From positions 48,537-112,536 of the forward strand of contig CAJFID010000007.1 in assembly GCA_904380375.1 (NCBI GenBank): a stretch of DNA of 64,000 nucleotides, given 5' to 3'. Below are positions 42,668 to 51,543 of the stretch, one piece after another. A model generated the notes under the pieces. It was not told the origin of the DNA. It did not search any database and saw nothing but the letters and a program-made list of their open reading frames with translations. The stretch's first letter is position 1. Each line of letters starts with the position of its first letter. A program made the position numbers and the translations under genes. This DNA is from Avimonas intestinalis (GTDB taxonomy: Bacteria; Bacillota; Clostridia; Oscillospirales; Acutalibacteraceae).

Positions 42668-44068
42668 TTGGCTAAGGTCGGAATTACCGAAACCATTCTC
42701 CGCGATGCGCACCAGTCGCTGATCGCCACCCGTATGACAACGGAGGAAATGCTTCCCGCGCTGGAAATGCTGGATGATATCGGCTATCATTCGCTGGAAT
42801 GCTGGGGCGGCGCTACGTTTGACTCTTGCCTGCGTTTCCTTGGGGAAGACCCGTGGGAACGCCTGCGCACCCTGCGCCAGAAGATGCCGAAAACCAAGCT
42901 GCAGATGCTGTTCCGCGGACAGAATATGCTGGGCTACCGCCATTACGCGGACGATATCGTCGAGTATTTTGTCCAGAAATCGGTGGCGAACGGCATTGAT
43001 ATTATCCGTATCTTTGACGCGCTCAACGATATTCGCAACCTCGAGACCTCAATCAAGGCCGCTTTGAAGGAAAAAGGGGCCCACGTGCAGGTTGCGATCT
43101 CCTATACCACCGGCCCGGTATACGATATCGACTATTTTGTAAAGTACGCTAAGCAGATTGAAGAGGCCGGCGCCCAGTCCATCTGCCTGAAAGATATGGC
43201 CGGCCTGTTGGTGCCGTATCAGACCTATGAGCTGGTTAAGGCGCTGAAGGAAAACGTCAAGATCCCGATCCAGGTTCACTCCCATTTTACCGCGGGCATT
43301 GCCGATATGACCATGCTTAAGGCGATTGAAGCGGGGGCGGATGTGATTGATACGGCGCTTTCCCCGTTGGGTATGGGGACCTCTCACCCCGCGACGGAAT
43401 CGATGGTCGCCGCTTTGGCCGGGACCGAGTACGATACCGGCCTGGATCTGAAAAAGCTCAGCGAGCTGACCAAATACTTCCTGACTCTCCGCCACAAGTA
43501 TCTTGACAACGGGCTGCTGAACCCCAAGATGCTGGAGGTCGACACCAACGCCCTGATTTACCAGGTGCCGGGCGGTATGCTTTCCAACCTTGTCAGCCAG
43601 CTTAAGCAGGCCGGCAAGGAGGATAAGCTGGAGGAAGTGCTTCAGGAGGTGCCGCGCGTGCGCAAGGACGCCGGGTATCCGCCGCTGGTCACGCCGTCCT
43701 CTCAGATCGTCGGGACCCAGGCGGTGTTCAACGTCATTGCCGGCGAACGGTACAAGATGGTGACCAAGGAGTTCAAGGGCTTGGTCCGCGGCGAATACGG
43801 CCGCACCCCGGTTCCGATTGATCCCGAATTCGTTAAAAAGATCATCGGCGACGAGCAGCCGATCACCTGCCGTCCCGCCGACCTGCTGGAGCCGGAGCTG
43901 GACAAGATGCGCAAAGAGGTCAGCGAATGGTACGAGCAGGAGGAGGACGTCCTGACCTACGCCCAGTTCGGGCAGGTTGCGGTGAAGTTCTTTGAGCAGC
44001 GCCGCAACAAAAAATACGGGATTGACGGCAAGCATCTGAATACGGAAAACCAGGTTCATCCCGTGTAA
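42668..44068 (+). CDS. Oxaloacetate decarboxylase alpha-like / 5S pyruvate carboxyltransferase
   Basis: Moves a carboxyl group between biotin and pyruvate/oxaloacetate. The TIM-barrel motifs are ETILRDAHQSLIATRMT, LFRGQNMLGYRHY, the carbamylated-Lys site CLKDMAGLL, metal HxH in VHSHFTAG and SHPATESMVAAL with the catalytic Thr. The 466 residues end without a fused biotin domain, which is supplied by the gene before. The best start is TTG 42668, nine bases after AAAGGA and giving the family MAKVGITE; ATG at 42659 or 42662 is too close. No Na+-pump beta/gamma subunits adjoin. It could be an OadA or transcarboxylase 5S subunit. Confidence 0.92.
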   Translation: MAKVGITETILRDAHQSLIATRMTTEEMLPALEMLDDIGYHSLECWGGATFDSCLRFLGEDPWERLRTLRQKMPKTKLQMLFRGQNMLGYRHYADDIVEYFVQKSVANGIDIIRIFDALNDIRNLETSIKAALKEKGAHVQVAISYTTGPVYDIDYFVKYAKQIEEAGAQSICLKDMAGLLVPYQTYELVKALKENVKIPIQVHSHFTAGIADMTMLKAIEAGADVIDTALSPLGMGTSHPATESMVAALAGTEYDTGLDLKKLSELTKYFLTLRHKYLDNGLLNPKMLEVDTNALIYQVPGGMLSNLVSQLKQAGKEDKLEEVLQEVPRVRKDAGYPPLVTPSSQIVGTQAVFNVIAGERYKMVTKEFKGLVRGEYGRTPVPIDPEFVKKIIGDEQPITCRPADLLEPELDKMRKEVSEWYEQEEDVLTYAQFGQVAVKFFEQRRNKKYGIDGKHLNTENQVHPV

Positions 44069-44140
44069 CTGGAATATGTGGGAAGGGGAGAGGGCGGGCC
44101 CAGCGCAACGCTTGGCCGCCCGGCCTCCGCTGCCCCGATC

Positions 44141-44179
44141 AAACCACTTGCAGGCGGTAAAACGCCGGCAAGTGGTTTT
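44141..44179 (+). terminator. Terminator of the carboxyl-transfer operon
   Basis: AAACCACTTGC ... GCAAGTGGTTTT with an inner GGCG/CGCC stem, 72 bases after the stop. The rest of 44069-44367 holds only the next promoter. Confidence 0.8.
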
Positions 44180-44293
44180 CCGATGCACGGACTTTTGTCC
44201 TCGTGGAGGCTTGCCGAAGCTTCGGCGGTCTCAAACTTTTTTGCTGATGGGAAAGCGATGGAGCATTCCCCCTGGGCCGCGTTAGGCGGGCGG

Positions 44294-44323
44294 TTGACAG
44301 GCGGCGCGGAAACCTGGTAAAAT
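44294..44323 (+). promoter_or_regulatory. Promoter of the yicC-thiN core gene run
   Basis: TTGACA (44294-44299), 18-base spacer, TAAAAT (44318-44323), a short leader before yicC. Confidence 0.7.
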
Positions 44324-44367
44324 AAGTCGGAAAACAGCGCCGACAGGCGCGGAGGATGGTGGGCGGC

Positions 44368-45246
44368 GTGGTTAGAAGTATGACCGGCTACGGCCGGTTT
44401 GAGCAGACGGTCAGCGGGATGGATATCACCGTTGAGATCAAATCGGTCAATCACCGCTATTATGAATACGCGTCCCGCGTTCCGCGGGCTTACGGCTTTT
44501 TGGATGAGAAGCTGAAGGCCTATATCCAGCGACGGATCTCCCGCGGAAAGGTGGACGTCTACGTTTGGATTGAGACGATAGACGCGCCCGGCAGCGAAGT
44601 GACGGTCAATTACACCCTGGCGGACGGCTACCGGCAGGCTCTCCGAACATTGGCGGAACGATATGGGTTAGCGGACGATACCACGGCGGGGATGCTGGCA
44701 CGGTTTCCCGACGTCCTCAGCGTACACCACGCGGCTGAGGATGAGGACGCGGTTTGGGAGGCGGTCCGCCAAGTAGCGGACGAAGCGCTCTCCCGCTTTG
44801 TCGCCATGCGGGAAAAAGAGGGCGCTAAGCTCAAGCAGGACATTTTGTCCCGCGCCCAAACCATCCTCCAGGCGGTGGAAAAGGTCGAGGAGCGTTCCCC
44901 ACAAACGGTCAAAGAGCACATGGAAAAGGTAGAGGCGCGGATGCGGGAGTTGCTGGGCGACGCGTCAATTGACGAGCAGAGGCTGCTGACCGAGGCGGCG
45001 ATCTTTGCAGACAAAATCGCCGTCGCAGAGGAAACCGTCCGCCTGCGCAGTCATCTGGAGCAGCTGGAGCATATGCTCGCCGGGGACGAGCCGGTGGGCC
45101 GTAAGCTGGATTTCCTGGTGCAGGAGATGAACCGGGAGGCTAATACGATCGGTTCCAAAGCGCAGGATGTGACGCTGGCCCGTATTGTGGTGGACATCAA
45201 AGCGGAAATTGAAAAGATCCGTGAGCAGATTCAGAATATCGAATAG
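44368..45246 (+). CDS. yicC: YicC/YloC family endoribonuclease
   Basis: A 292-residue protein of the YicC-YloC family, shown to act as an endoribonuclease in E. coli. It opens VVRSMTGYGR, has EIKSVNHRYYEYASRVPR, a central coiled region and the conserved C terminus GRKLDFLVQEMNREANTIGSK. GTG 44368 fits the family start; GGAGG lies 12 bases upstream and an in-frame ATG at 44356 abuts it. Head of the remA-gmk-rpoZ-priA run, an order conserved in Firmicutes. Confidence 0.93.
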   Translation: MVRSMTGYGRFEQTVSGMDITVEIKSVNHRYYEYASRVPRAYGFLDEKLKAYIQRRISRGKVDVYVWIETIDAPGSEVTVNYTLADGYRQALRTLAERYGLADDTTAGMLARFPDVLSVHHAAEDEDAVWEAVRQVADEALSRFVAMREKEGAKLKQDILSRAQTILQAVEKVEERSPQTVKEHMEKVEARMRELLGDASIDEQRLLTEAAIFADKIAVAEETVRLRSHLEQLEHMLAGDEPVGRKLDFLVQEMNREANTIGSKAQDVTLARIVVDIKAEIEKIREQIQNIE

Positions 45247-45374
45247 TCAAGGCGGAACCTCCGGCATTTTGAGCCGGCACGAAATGGATGGCAAGCCCGG
45301 AAACCCGGGCAAAGGAAAGGCGAACCCGGCACGGATACCGCCCGGGCGTCTTATAAAAGAAAGGACAGGGGAAT

Positions 45375-45644
45375 ATGAAGCTGATCAACATCGGTTTCGG
45401 CAACATGGTTTCTGCAAACCGCCTGGTGGCGATCGTCAGTCCGGAGTCTGCGCCGATCAAACGGATTATCCAGGATGCCAAGGACCGCGGAACCCTGATT
45501 GACGCGACCTACGGCCGCCGTACCCGCGCGGTTTTGGTTACCGACAGCGACCATGTCATCCTGTCGGCCGTGCAGCCGGAGACGGTAGCCAACCGCCTGA
45601 GCGACCGCGAGGATGAGGGGGAGGAGATTGGCGAGGATGAATGA
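45375..45644 (+). CDS. remA: RemA family regulatory protein
   Basis: An 89-residue DNA-binding regulator of the RemA/YlzA (DUF370) family, which controls matrix and osmolyte genes in Bacillus. The sequence INIGFGNMVSANRLVAIVSPES followed by PIKRIIQDAKDRG and IDATYGRRTRAVLV is nearly invariant in the family. It lies between yicC and gmk as in B. subtilis. Its end overlaps gmk by 8 bases. Targets in this organism are unknown. Confidence 0.95.
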   Translation: MKLINIGFGNMVSANRLVAIVSPESAPIKRIIQDAKDRGTLIDATYGRRTRAVLVTDSDHVILSAVQPETVANRLSDREDEGEEIGEDE

Positions 45645-46248
45645 ACGCGGCATGCTGATCATCCTGTCCGGCCCCTCCGGATCGGGCAAAGGGACGATCA
45701 TCAAGCGCCTTTTGCAGGAGCGGTCCGATACGGTCCTGTCCGTGTCAGCGACGACGCGCGACCCCCGTCCGGGCGAGCTGGACAATGTCCACTACTATTT
45801 CAAGCCGCGGGAGGAGTTTGAGGAGCTGATCCGCACCGGCGCGCTGCTTGAATATGCCGAATACAACGGCAACTATTACGGCACCCCGGAGGAGCCCATC
45901 CGTGAATGGCTGGAACAGGGGAAGAACGTCCTGCTGGAGATTGAGGTGCAGGGGGCGGAGAGGGTGATGGATTACCGTTCCGACCTGGTGTCCATTTTTA
46001 TCACCATCCCCTCCATGGAGGAGCTGGAGCGCCGCCTGCGTGCCCGCGGGACCGAAACCGAGGACAAAATCCAGGGCCGGATGGCGGTCGCTAAGAGAGA
46101 GCTTTCCCGCGCCTTCCGCTACGATTACGTTGTCCTGAACGACGAAGTGGAGCTCGCCGTCCGGCGGATCCACACCATTATTGACGCAGAGAAAATGCGG
46201 TATTCCCGTATGGAAAAAACAGTGCTGGAGGTACTACAAAATGCTTAG
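45637..46248 (+). CDS. gmk: Guanylate kinase
   Basis: Phosphorylates GMP to GDP. The 203-residue protein has the P-loop GPSGSGKGT, the GMP-binding segment SATTRDPRPGELDNVHYYF and the lid region. ATG 45637 overlaps the remA end, and GGGGAGGAG lies 11 bases upstream. It overlaps rpoZ by eight bases, so remA, gmk and rpoZ are translationally coupled. Confidence 0.97.
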   Translation: MNERGMLIILSGPSGSGKGTIIKRLLQERSDTVLSVSATTRDPRPGELDNVHYYFKPREEFEELIRTGALLEYAEYNGNYYGTPEEPIREWLEQGKNVLLEIEVQGAERVMDYRSDLVSIFITIPSMEELERRLRARGTETEDKIQGRMAVAKRELSRAFRYDYVVLNDEVELAVRRIHTIIDAEKMRYSRMEKTVLEVLQNA

Positions 46249-46447
46249 ACCCACGGACATTGAGCAAATCAAGGGTGAGAACAGCCGTTACGCCGTCGTG
46301 ATTGCGGTGGCGAAGCGCGCCCGCCAGATTGCGGACGAAGCCGAAGAAAAGAACATCATCATTACGGAAAAGCCGGTCAGCCTGGCTATCAACGATTTCC
46401 GCAGCGGCGAATACAAAATTCTGCCGGTTGAGGAAGAAGAGGACTGA
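46241..46447 (+). CDS. rpoZ: RNA polymerase omega subunit
   Basis: A 68-residue subunit that helps assemble RNA polymerase. The signature NSRYAVVIAVAKRARQIADEA is present, followed by KPVSLAINDFRSGEY. The ATG at 46241 lies eight bases after GGAGGT, inside the 3' end of gmk. An upstream in-frame start at 46181 lies inside gmk and is rejected. Confidence 0.96.
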   Translation: MLRPTDIEQIKGENSRYAVVIAVAKRARQIADEAEEKNIIITEKPVSLAINDFRSGEYKILPVEEEED

Positions 46448-46489
46448 TCCGTTACGCCGTTATTTTAAGGAAAGGCTGGCCATGGGAAT

Positions 46490-48955
46490 ATGCTTCTGCC
46501 CAAGGTAGCGAAAATCGCCGTGGAGCAGACGGCGTACCATTATGACAAGCTCTATTCCTATACCGTGCCGCAGGCGCTGGAACCGCTGCGTCCGGGATGC
46601 CGGGTGCTTGTCCCCTTCGGCGGGGGGAACCGCAAGCGCCAGGGGATTGTGATTCAGTGCGATGCTGCCGCCGATTACAGCCGGCTTAAGCCCATTTCGG
46701 CCGTGCTGGACAAGGAGCCGCTGCTCAGCCAAGAGATGCTGGAATTGGCGCTCTGGCTGAAGGAGCGGACGTTCTGCACGGTTTTTGATGCGGTACATGC
46801 CATGCTGCCAAGCGGCCTGTATCTGCGGGTCAAGCCCACTTTCCGGGCGGCGGAGCTGACCCCCGACCTGCGGGAGGCGCTGAGCCGCGAGGAATGCGCC
46901 GCCGTGGAATATGTGGCTTCCTGCAAAGGAGGCGTGGATCGGGACCGGTTCCTGGCCAAGATGGGCCTCAGCGCTGATAACGACCTGCCGGAGCGGCTGG
47001 TTCGCATCGGCGCGCTGATCCGCTGCGACGATGCCTTCCGCCGGATGGGGGATGCGACGGTGCGGATGGCCCGCCTGCGCTTGGAGGATGAAGAGCTGGC
47101 CGACGCCCTCAGCGGTCGCGGCTGCACTGAAAAGCAGAAAAAGGTGGTTTCCCTCCTGCGGGAAGCCGGCTGCGCCTCGGTGAAGGAAATCTGTTATTTT
47201 TCTGCCGTGACCCCGGCGGTGGTGCAGGCGCTGGAGAAAAAGGGGATTATAGAGCTTTTTGACAATGAGGTGCTGCGGAAGCCTTATGCTTCGGCGCCGG
47301 ATACGCCGCCCATTGCTTCTGCGGCCCTGAATGTGGAGCAGCAGGCGGCGTTTGACAGCCTGTACGCGCAGTATCAAAGCGGCAAGCCCTCGGCGGCGCT
47401 GCTGTACGGCGTGACCGGCAGCGGAAAAACCCAGGTATATATGAATTTGATTGACCGCGTGATCGCGGACGGCCGCCATGTGCTGGTGCTGGTGCCAGAG
47501 ATTTCCCTGACGCCGCAGATGATGGCGCTTTTCCTCGGCCGATACGGGCGGCGTGTGGCGGTGCTGCACAGCGGCCTGTCAATCGGCGAACGCATGGACG
47601 AGTGGAAACGGATTAAGCGCGGGCAGGCGCAGATTACGGTGGGGACCCGTTCGGCGGTATTTGCCCCCTGCGGCGATCTGGGGCTGATCGTCATGGACGA
47701 GGAGCAGGAGCACACCTACAAATCCGAAGCCTCCCCGCGGTACCATGCGCGGGATGTGGCCCGTTTCCGCTGCGCTAAGCACAAGGCGATGTTGCTGCTG
47801 ACCTCCGCCACCCCGTCGGTGGAAACCTTCCACGCCGCGAAAAGCGGCCGGTATTCGCTTGAGATCCTGCGCTCCCGCTATGGGGACGCCCAGCTTCCGA
47901 GCGTGGAAGTGGTCGATATGCGCCAGGAGCCCGAGGGGGAGGGCGGGATTATCAGCGAGCGGCTGCGGCTGGAAATCGCCCAGACGCTGCAGGAGGGGAG
48001 ACAGGCCATCCTTCTGCTGAATCGGCGGGGGTTCAATACCTTTGTCTCCTGCCGTTCCTGCGGGCATGTCGTGACCTGCCCGTCCTGCAGCATCAGCCTG
48101 ACCTATCATCGGGCGAACGGACGGCTGATGTGCCACTACTGCGGCCATTCTCAGGAACCGGTCGCGGTCTGCCCGCAGTGCGGTTCGGACAAAATGCGGT
48201 ACACCGGCCTTGGCACCCAGCGGGCGGAGGAGGAGCTGACGCGGCTCTTCCCGGGGGTATCCATCCTGCGGATGGATACCGATACCACCATGTCCCGCTA
48301 CGCTTACGAAAAAAAATTCCGGGATTTTTCCCAGGGGAAATATTCCCTGATGATCGGCACCCAGATGGTAGCCAAGGGATTGGATTTTCCGAACGTCGGC
48401 TTGGTCGGCGTCCTTTCGGCGGATCAATCCCTGTACGGGGATGATTACCGCTGCTTTGAAACCACCTTCGCCCTGCTCACCCAAGTGGTTGGCCGGGCCG
48501 GGCGGCGGGAGCTTGCCGGTAAGGCGATTATCCAAACCTATACGCCGGACAATTATGTGATAGAACTGGCGGCCAAACAGGATTACGAAGGCTTTTATGA
48601 GGCGGAAATCGCCGCCCGGCGGATGATGAAATATCCCCCCTATACCGACTTGTGCATGTTCGGCTTTGTAGGCGCGGAGGAACAGGCCGTCAAGCAGGCG
48701 GCCTTCCGCTTCCTTTCTTTGCTAAGGGAGGAGGCGATCGGAGAATTCCACGACGTGCCGATGATCGCCCTTGACCCTTCCCCGGCCATGGTCAGCCGGG
48801 TGGCGGGGAAATACCGGTATAAGCTGCTGGTAAAAACGGTCAATACGGCGCGGATGCGGCAGATGACTGCCGGGCTGCTGGGACAGTTCAGCCGCGCCTC
48901 GGAAAACAAGACCGTAACCGTCTATGTGGACGTTAACCCTGCGGTTATGCTGTAG
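46490..48955 (+). CDS. priA: Primosomal replication restart helicase PriA
   Basis: 3'-5' helicase restarting stalled forks. The 821-residue protein has an N-terminal DNA-binding domain (AYHYDKLYSYTVP), Walker A GVTGSGKTQVYM near 308, Walker B region VMDEEQEHTYKSEASPRYHARDVA (the PriA-specific DEEH-type), then eight zinc-ligand cysteines (CRSCGHVVTCPSC, CHYCGH, CPQCGS) and the helicase motif GTQMVAKGLDFPNVGLVGV. Part of the core run after rpoZ. An ATG at 46482 is out of frame. Confidence 0.97.
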   Translation: MLLPKVAKIAVEQTAYHYDKLYSYTVPQALEPLRPGCRVLVPFGGGNRKRQGIVIQCDAAADYSRLKPISAVLDKEPLLSQEMLELALWLKERTFCTVFDAVHAMLPSGLYLRVKPTFRAAELTPDLREALSREECAAVEYVASCKGGVDRDRFLAKMGLSADNDLPERLVRIGALIRCDDAFRRMGDATVRMARLRLEDEELADALSGRGCTEKQKKVVSLLREAGCASVKEICYFSAVTPAVVQALEKKGIIELFDNEVLRKPYASAPDTPPIASAALNVEQQAAFDSLYAQYQSGKPSAALLYGVTGSGKTQVYMNLIDRVIADGRHVLVLVPEISLTPQMMALFLGRYGRRVAVLHSGLSIGERMDEWKRIKRGQAQITVGTRSAVFAPCGDLGLIVMDEEQEHTYKSEASPRYHARDVARFRCAKHKAMLLLTSATPSVETFHAAKSGRYSLEILRSRYGDAQLPSVEVVDMRQEPEGEGGIISERLRLEIAQTLQEGRQAILLLNRRGFNTFVSCRSCGHVVTCPSCSISLTYHRANGRLMCHYCGHSQEPVAVCPQCGSDKMRYTGLGTQRAEEELTRLFPGVSILRMDTDTTMSRYAYEKKFRDFSQGKYSLMIGTQMVAKGLDFPNVGLVGVLSADQSLYGDDYRCFETTFALLTQVVGRAGRRELAGKAIIQTYTPDNYVIELAAKQDYEGFYEAEIAARRMMKYPPYTDLCMFGFVGAEEQAVKQAAFRFLSLLREEAIGEFHDVPMIALDPSPAMVSRVAGKYRYKLLVKTVNTARMRQMTAGLLGQFSRASENKTVTVYVDVNPAVML

Positions 48956-49128
48956 GCTTACCGCAGGTTCCGGAAAGGCAGGCAAGAGGCAATAGGATAT
49001 TGCCGGCCGGAAAGGAATATAGTATACAAAAGCAACGATTGGCTTCATACATTTTGCCTGGCGGAGGTGCAAGCCGGCTTGCCTGGCCGGCATCCCGCAA
49101 AGGCAACGCTGAAAGGATGGGATTTCCC

Positions 49129-49593
49129 ATGGCACTGCGCAACATTTTAACGGATAAAGATCCGGCTCTGCATAAGGTTTGCCGCCCGGTAACCGAATTC
49201 AACGAGCGGCTGTGGACGTTGCTGGACGATATGGTGGAGACCCTGCACCATGCCGACGGGGTCGGCCTTGCCGCGCCGCAGGTGGGGGTTCTCCGCCGGG
49301 CGTTTGTCATGGATCTGGGAGATGGAAACGGCGTAATTGAGGTGATCAACCCGGAGTACCTGACGAAAAAGGGAAAGCAGGAAGAGACGGAAGGCTGCCT
49401 TTCCTGCCCAGGGGAATGGGGGATTGTCCGCCGGCCTCGGTATGTAAAGATCAAGGCGCAGGACCGCTATGGCAAGGAATTTGTCCTTGAAGGCGAGGAC
49501 CTGCTCGCCCGCTGCATCTGCCATGAAAGCGACCATTTGGATGGGGTCGTTTTCAAGGACATCGTTGTCCGGATGCTGGCTCCCGGCGAATAA
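49129..49593 (+). CDS. def: Peptide deformylase
   Basis: Removes the formyl group from nascent proteins. 154 residues, with motif 1 GVGLAAPQVG, motif 2 EGCLSCPG (metal Cys) and motif 3 CHESDHLDGV (HExxH). ATG 49129 gives the usual short N terminus; an alternative ATG 49117 touches the AAAGGA site. It is followed by fmt, its functional partner, 103 bases on. Confidence 0.96.
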   Translation: MALRNILTDKDPALHKVCRPVTEFNERLWTLLDDMVETLHHADGVGLAAPQVGVLRRAFVMDLGDGNGVIEVINPEYLTKKGKQEETEGCLSCPGEWGIVRRPRYVKIKAQDRYGKEFVLEGEDLLARCICHESDHLDGVVFKDIVVRMLAPGE

Positions 49594-49623
49594 GTACAAA
49601 AATACGCACGCAGGAAACGCGCG

Positions 49624-49648
49624 ATGCCACCTCCCTTTGAGGTGGCAT
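49624..49648 (+). terminator. Hairpin between def and fmt
   Basis: ATGCCACCTC-CCTTT-GAGGTGGCAT, a 10-bp stem followed by TTATAAAA. It may be a weak terminator or RNA-processing hairpin inside the operon rather than a full stop. Confidence 0.4.
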
Positions 49649-49696
49649 TTATAAAAATATCTTTGATGAAGGAACAAGACAAAAGGCGGGATGAAA

Positions 49697-50623
49697 ATGC
49701 GCATTGTTTTTATGGGCACGCCGGAGTTTGCGGTCCCTTGCTTGGAACGCTTGGTGTCGGATGGACACGAGGTGGTTCTGGCGGTCACCCAGGCGGATAA
49801 ACCGAAGGGGAGAGGCTATGTTTTGACGCCGCCGCCTGTAAAGGAAACAGCTTTGTCACATGGAATTCCAGTATACCAACCGGGAAAACTGAAAAATAAC
49901 CCCGACGCATGGGAAAAGCTGAAGGAATGCCGGGCGGACGTGGCGGTGGTGGTGGCTTACGGCCGTATTCTCCCGCCGGAGGTGTTGGCCATCCCCCGGT
50001 ACGGCTGCATCAATGTCCACGCGTCCCTCCTGCCGAAATACCGCGGGGCGGCGCCTATCCAGTGGGCGGTCCTGAACGGGGAGGCGGAGTCCGGCGTCAC
50101 GACCATGCAGATGACTGCCGGGCTGGATACCGGCCCTATGCTGCTTTCCCGCCGCTGCCCCATCCCGCTTGATATGACGGCCGGCGAGCTGCATGACCGC
50201 CTTTCCATGGAAGGGGCTCAAGCGCTCTCCGATACGCTGAAAGCGCTGGAAGCCGGTTCCTTGCGGCCGGTAGAGCAGACGGGGGAAACCTGTTATGCGC
50301 CGATGCTTACCCGGGAGATGAGCCTCCTCGATTGGGAGAAGCCGGCGGCGGCGCTGCATAATCAGGTGCGGGGGCTGAACCCGTGGCCATCCGCGTCCAC
50401 GCGGCTGGGCGGAAAAACCTTGAAGGTACACCGTTCCCGGATTGGGGAAGAGACGGAAGCAGTACCAGGCACGGTTGTAAAGTTAAATCCATTTACAGTT
50501 TCCTGCGGCGGGAAAACCTCGCTGGAACTGCTTGAGGTGCAATACGAGGGAGGCCGGCGTATGGCAGGTTCGGATTTCCTGCGCGGCCATGCTGTGGAGA
50601 TCGGCCGGGTCCTGCCGGATTGA
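49697..50623 (+). CDS. fmt: Methionyl-tRNA formyltransferase
   Basis: Formylates initiator Met-tRNA with 10-formyl-THF. The 308-residue protein has MRIVFMGTPEFAVPCLERL, then SLLPKYRGAAPIQWAVLNGE with the SLLP catalytic region, and TTMQMTAGLDTGPML. I place the start at ATG 49697, six bases after AGGCGGG; the ATG at 49691 adjoins the site. A 224-base gap follows. Confidence 0.96.
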   Translation: MRIVFMGTPEFAVPCLERLVSDGHEVVLAVTQADKPKGRGYVLTPPPVKETALSHGIPVYQPGKLKNNPDAWEKLKECRADVAVVVAYGRILPPEVLAIPRYGCINVHASLLPKYRGAAPIQWAVLNGEAESGVTTMQMTAGLDTGPMLLSRRCPIPLDMTAGELHDRLSMEGAQALSDTLKALEAGSLRPVEQTGETCYAPMLTREMSLLDWEKPAAALHNQVRGLNPWPSASTRLGGKTLKVHRSRIGEETEAVPGTVVKLNPFTVSCGGKTSLELLEVQYEGGRRMAGSDFLRGHAVEIGRVLPD

Positions 50624-50847
50624 AAAAGCGAATACGCGCAGGATGCGGGCTCTTTCCTGCGGCGGCGCCCAACGCGGCGTTTCTTTCGGAAAATGAAAGG
50701 GAATATTCAAAACCTATTCATAATTTTCCGCTATAGTTTTTGTCGGCAGGAATTTATGCCGCTTTTTTCAACCAATACTCAAAAGGGAAAACCGTCTGCG
50801 GCCTGGGCGCCGCGCCGGATGGATAAACCGGAGAAAGGATGGGGGAG

Positions 50848-51543
50848 ATGCCCTTCTTTGTCGATTATTATTATTTGATCCTGGTCCTGCCGGCGGTCCT
50901 TCTTGCCTTTGCGGCGCAGGTCAGCGTACAGTCTACGTTTAAGAAATACAGCCAAGTTGCCACCCGCAGCGGGATGACTGGCCGGGACGCCAGCGCGGCG
51001 ATCCAGCAGGCAAACGGTTTGCACGTCCCGGTGGAAAGTGTCGCCGGCTCAATGACCGATCATTATGACCCGCGCGCCAATGTGATCCGCCTCTCAGAGA
51101 CGGTGGGCCCCGCCCGGTCGGTGGCGGCGGTCGGTGTAGCCGCCCATGAAACGGGCCACGCCCTTCAGTATGCGACTGGCTACGGCCCTGTGAAGCTGCG
51201 CATGGGGATCCTGCCGGTGACGCAGTTTGCCTCAACCCTTTCGCCTTATCTGGTGATCGCCGGCCTGCTGTTTCACTTTCAATATCTGGCGATCCTCGGC
51301 GTCGCTTTTTTTGGGGTGGCGGTGTTGTTCCAGCTCATCACCCTGCCGGTGGAGTTTAACGCCAGCGCAAGGGCCATGAAGGCGCTTGAGGCGCAGGGGA
51401 TCTTAACGCAGGAGGAGCTTGCGGGCGCCCGCAAGGTGCTGACCGCCGCGGCAATGACCTATGTCGCCGCCCTCTTTGTCTCGCTGATGAGCCTGCTGAG
51501 GCTGATCCTTCTGGTCCTGGGGCGCGGCAGGAGGAACCGCTGA
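50848..51543 (+). CDS. Zinc metallopeptidase, YugP family
   Basis: A 231-residue membrane protein with an N-terminal helix (YYLILVLPAVLLAFAAQ), a family HExxH in VGVAAHETGHALQYATGY and two or three further helices. YugP-like neutral zinc peptidases have unknown substrates. ATG 50848 follows AAAGGA by nine bases; ATG 50839 is too close. It ends in TGATG, overlapping rsmB by one base. Position before rsmB is common in Clostridia. Confidence 0.9.
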   Translation: MPFFVDYYYLILVLPAVLLAFAAQVSVQSTFKKYSQVATRSGMTGRDASAAIQQANGLHVPVESVAGSMTDHYDPRANVIRLSETVGPARSVAAVGVAAHETGHALQYATGYGPVKLRMGILPVTQFASTLSPYLVIAGLLFHFQYLAILGVAFFGVAVLFQLITLPVEFNASARAMKALEAQGILTQEELAGARKVLTAAAMTYVAALFVSLMSLLRLILLVLGRGRRNR

